Notes under the pieces: model-generated
The model's input: only the letters and a program-made list of their open reading frames with translations
What the model was told of the DNA's origin: nothing
Databases searched by the model: none
Origin: an uncultured Desulfobulbaceae bacterium
Lineage (GTDB): Bacteria; Desulfobacterota; Desulfobulbia; Desulfobulbales; Desulfocapsaceae
Length of the DNA: 34,463 nucleotides
Assembly (NCBI GenBank): GCA_937132035.1
Contig: CAKZOA010000474.1
Coordinates: forward strand, 1 to 34,463
Reading direction: 5' to 3'
Program-made: the position numbers and the translations under genes
Part shown: positions 31,001 through 34,463 of the stretch, one piece after another
Numbering within the stretch: position 1 is the stretch's first letter
Layout: each line of letters opens with the position of its first letter

Positions 31001-32489
31001 AGTAGGCTTCGCGATTGAAGGTGAGCATGGCGCGATAGGCAGTGGCTGTCTTGGCTTTTCTGGCCGCCTGCATATTGAGATCAATCATTTCCACTCTCTC
31101 GGCCGGATCGACGATTAACGAAGCCCCGGCATTGAGGTGCTCGAGTATCTCAAATAAACGATCATTTCTTTCCCTCTCATTGAGACTGGCCATGAGTTGC
31201 CTGCCAATTTTCAGCTGGAGATTTTGAATGTTGCTGCTGTCAATAAAGTGGTACGCGGCCTGCTGTACCCTGTCATGCATAAATCTGAAACGAACCTTGC
31301 CCCCACGCTTCTGAACACTGCCGCCATCTTCTTCAGCGAAAAGAAGAAAACCGCGTGCCTGCAGCGGCGTGAGCTTGGTAATGCATTGCTCTGTTGAGAG
31401 AGAAGAAATCAGGCTGAGCGATTCAATATCAAAAATGTTTCCAAGACATGCCGCAAAAGCAAGAAGTTCGCGAACGTGTCCACTGAAGAATTTCAACCTT
31501 CTTATAAAGAGTTCTACAATATTGTCTGGAAGATCCTTCGTGCCCACCTGCCATCGCCACTTTTTCTCATGCGAATCAAAGAAGAGCTGCCTGTTCTCAC
31601 ACAAATATTCAAGTAATGATATGATATAAAACGGATTCCCCCCAGTATACTGCCGAACCAGCCGTGTCAGTTCGTTGAGGTTTTCAACGGGATATTGGAA
31701 AATACCCGAAACCAGCGTCTCAACATCATCTTCTGTCAGGCTTTTTACCTCGAGCACCTCTGGAGGCCTATTCTGACTCTGCATAGCCGACAGGACCGGT
31801 TGCAATGGATGGGTGGTGTCGATTTCATCATCACGAAAGGAGACGATGAGCAAAAAGGAGGAGAGCGTGCTGTCTGGCTTAAGAGCCCTCAAGAGATTGA
31901 GGGAGGCTTGATCGGCCCACTGCCAATCGTCAAGAAAGATAACCACAGGGTGATCCGGTTGACTGACAACCTCCAGAAAACCGCGAATAGCACGGGTGAA
32001 CCGGTGACGGGCCTCGGAGATGGCAATTTCTTCAAGACCAGGCTGATCGGAAAACACATCCTCCAGCTCCGGCACAAGCTCTACCAGCAGAGAACCAAGA
32101 TCGCCAACCGTCTTGTGCAGTGAGATCTTCAGAACCTCGAGATCCTCATTCCTTTCCGTCTGAATGTGCTGCCAAAGGAGCGATAAGGCCGTGCTGAGCG
32201 CATAATACGGCGTGTTCTGCTGGTATTGGTCGAACTTGGCCTGGATAAAAACTCCGTTTTGATCAAGTACGGGCTTTTTGAGCCATTCAACCAGGGAGGT
32301 TTTGCCGATTCCGGACTGACCAGGAACAAGTATAATCTTTCCGGGACCACGGCTGGCCTTGACAAAAAGCGTCTCGAGTTTTTCGGTAAGACGCTCACGT
32401 CCAACGAGGAGTTTGGGAATGTCGAGTTGTATATGGTGTGTTGGTCGCTGGCTACGGTAGCTCTCCATATCGGATGAACCTACTCCCAT
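28029..32489 (-). CDS. AAA_16 ATPase / TPR-like / HisKA-HATPase / REC hybrid signalling protein
   Basis: 1486 aa; [16 protein letters not shown]...[33 protein letters not shown], HisKA [23 protein letters not shown], HATPase [53 protein letters not shown]...[14 protein letters not shown]. Start may be MESYRSQ at 32468. Confidence 0.9.
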   Translation of the reverse strand: [1486 protein letters not shown]

Positions 32490-32940
32490 GCATTGAGAAA
32501 GACGCGCAGAGGCATCGTGACCGGGCAGGACACTGGTGCTGCCATCTTCTCGCCTGTCTCAAAGCGTTTCTGCAACCGGTGATATGCTTCATTGTAGCAG
32601 TATTCAAGCGCGCATTCAAATGTGCACGTGGATTGTGTGACTGATCAGACTAAAAACGCTGGCACATCTATAGAAAATGTGCAGGATAGATGAGGGACCG
32701 GCAAGGAGACAATAACGAACCATAATAACACCTTGGCCCTCTTCAGCTTTAGACCGGCCTGCCGGTTGATTCTTTAAGCCAGCCAGCGGGTACGGATTCT
32801 TTTTGCTCCGCCTGGAGGATTTGGCCATGGATGACGGTCGTATTGTGCTCTGCGGCGAACCGGAGCCTTACATTCACCGGAGATCGATGGTGAACAGTAA
32901 TATCTTCCTCAAAGGAGATACCCTGTTGCCGGGCTGCGGC

Positions 32941-33411
32941 TCAATTCTCACTCGATCGAACCATCAGTACCGGTACGCTCCCACCGCGCATTACCCTGTC
33001 GGCGACGCTTCCAAAAGCGAAACGGGAAAGGCCGCCCCTGCCATGCGTCGCCATGGCGACAAGATCAGCATTGGTCTCCTTTTCTGTTTCAATAATTGCT
33101 TCCGCGGGATTTTCGCTGACGGAAACCCTACAGACAACGGTTGTCTTCGAATTCTGCAGGTTTTTGCTCACCCTGTCAAGATATGCTCTGGCCTCATCCT
33201 TGAACGTTTTCAACTGCTCTTCAGTATACGGAATAGAAACCATTCCCCCTCCTTTATAAGGGACATTATGCCTGACTGTGGTAATAACGTGCAGCAGAGT
33301 TATCTCTACAGCTTCCCCGGGAGCCAGCCGAGAAATAAGCCCCTCAACGTAGGAAAGAGCGGCTTCCCCTATTTCTGACCCATCCAACGGCATAAGAATT
33401 CTCTCTGACAT
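32941..33411 (-). CDS. Universal stress protein (UspA family)
   Basis: Start MSERILMPLDGSEIGEAALSYVEGL; C-terminal ADLVAMATHGRGGLSRFAFGSVADRVMRGGSVPVLMVR. Confidence 0.93.
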   Translation of the reverse strand: MSERILMPLDGSEIGEAALSYVEGLISRLAPGEAVEITLLHVITTVRHNVPYKGGGMVSIPYTEEQLKTFKDEARAYLDRVSKNLQNSKTTVVCRVSVSENPAEAIIETEKETNADLVAMATHGRGGLSRFAFGSVADRVMRGGSVPVLMVRSSEN

Positions 33412-33756
33412 GTTCCGCCTCCCCTTGTAGATTACCATGGTTCACTCACCGATCCCGTAATATCAGGCACACTGACCGGGCTGCACCGATAAGAACGTTG
33501 AGTATACGCATCGTGGTACTTCTCCTCTCTTCAGTATACACTATAATGCCGCAAAAACTGCTCAGTGCGCATCTCAAGCAGAGTCTTTATCCTCCAGCCT
33601 CCAGTTTGAACTCATCGACCGCCTGCCTCCAGATAAGGCCTGCGTTACCGTGCGTTCATGGTCAGGAGAGTGTTTTCCAGCCAGGGATCACCCTGGCCGA
33701 TACCTCCTGAAGCTAAAAGGTTGCAGCTGTATTTCTCCCGGGCGGAAAAGTGAAGC

Positions 33757-33897
33757 TTATCCGAATATTTCATGGACGTTTCCACCTCTGTGCATACGCG
33801 ACATCTCTGCTGCGCTCATAACCGAGGCACCAAGGATGACAACTGCAGCAATTTCCCGCAAGCCCCTGATAACGAAGAGGATGGACTTAGCAGACAT
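33757..33897 (-). CDS. Possible 46-aa single-TM small protein
   Basis: MSAKSILFVIRGLREIAAVVILGASVMSAAEMSRMHRGGNVHEIFG; one hydrophobic segment; related reading at the window end; no clear Shine-Dalgarno. Confidence 0.25.
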   Translation of the reverse strand: MSAKSILFVIRGLREIAAVVILGASVMSAAEMSRMHRGGNVHEIFG

Positions 33898-34007
33898 GCC
33901 CGGAGGGTGAAAAAGCTGTTTGCATGAAGCTCCCCCTAAGCAATACGTTTATATTTCACAGGTAACATTGATTGTTCATGAACTCTTCGAGACCAGAGGA
34001 GACCACT

Positions 34008-34222
34008 ATGGACGTTGTCTGCAAACGTGTCTATGACAAGGCAAGACCGGCCGACGACTATCGAGTGCTGGTTGATGTCATCTGGCCGCAGGGCCTGTCC
34101 AAGGAAGAAGTAAAAATTGACGAATGGAAAAAAGGATTACGCTTGTCTACGCCTCGGCCGACCGGCATCATACCAAGGCTGTAGTCCTGCAGCAGTATAT
34201 GAAGATATTCAGGCTCGAGTGA
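34008..34222 (+). pseudogene. DUF488 (YeaO-like) gene with internal out-of-frame deletion
   Basis: N-part MDVVCKRVYDKARPADDYRVLVDVIWPQGLSKEEVKIDEWKK, then another frame gives ITLVYASADRHHTKAVVLQQYMKIFRLE, the DUF488 C-terminus; the middle is missing. RBS AGAGGA upstream. Confidence 0.75.
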
Positions 34223-34314
34223 TGACGCCGGCGTCCACCCAGATTCGCCCCGCTGTTCCTCCGGAAAAGACCGGGCCAGGCCCCCGGTTACCTCTGTAAG
34301 CCGATACTTCCAGC

Positions 34315-34352
34315 ACAGGTATGCCCACGAGTATGCCCACGAGCATACCTGT
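34315..34352. repeat. Hairpin with internal direct repeat
   Basis: ACAGGTATGC (34315-34324) / GCATACCTGT (34343-34352); the loop region repeats TATGCCCACGAG. Confidence 0.6.
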
Positions 34353-34394
34353 CTGCTGAGCTCATAATCGACACATCAGGGGATGCAGATGCAA

Positions 34395-34418
34395 TGAACT
34401 ATTGAACTATTGAACTAT
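34395..34418. repeat. Three tandem copies of TGAACTAT
   Basis: Read directly: tgaactat tgaactat tgaactat, flanked by gcaa and tgcaag. Confidence 0.9.
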
Positions 34419-34463
34419 TGCAAGCCCGCGATACCCAGGAGAATGGACCCAGCAGAGGCGTTC

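Noticed and set aside
32616-33378. ORFs 32616..32828 (-) and 32803..33378 (+)
   Set aside because: The first is unrecognised; the second mostly lies antisense to the universal stress protein gene.
34315-34418. CRISPR-like array at the window end
   Set aside because: Repeats are only 8-12 bp, tandem without spacers, and there are no cas genes.

Overview
The window looks like a chromosomal segment from a sulfate-reducer-like Desulfobacterota (Desulfobulbales-type) bacterium; this taxonomic guess comes from gene content and protein style only. The left ~25 kb is mostly conserved housekeeping: partial efp, yfcE-like phosphoesterase, HIT protein, mutS, acyl-CoA dehydrogenase, an AMIN/amidase_3 cell-wall amidase, an F1 ATP synthase operon (b'-b-delta-alpha-gamma-beta-epsilon, without a/c subunits), alaS, isochorismatase-like hydrolase, and an exonuclease/DUF294 signalling pair. 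Next come a small ArsR + DUF2892 unit whose cysteine spacing resembles persulfide sensors, a short SAP-like Cys-rich protein, and a 1445-aa PPDK-like protein with a ~950-aa unassigned N-terminus and no PEP-binding TIM barrel. The right ~8.5 kb is accessory and partly decayed: a large AAA-ATPase/histidine kinase/REC hybrid, a neighbouring PAS-kinase pseudogene (internal deletion, two in-frame stops, one frameshift), a universal stress protein, a DUF488 gene with an internal out-of-frame deletion, and small repeats. No CRISPR array, tRNA, rRNA or intact mobile element was recognised. The strongest leads are the PPDK-like protein, the ArsR/DUF2892 unit, and the pseudogene decay at the right end.
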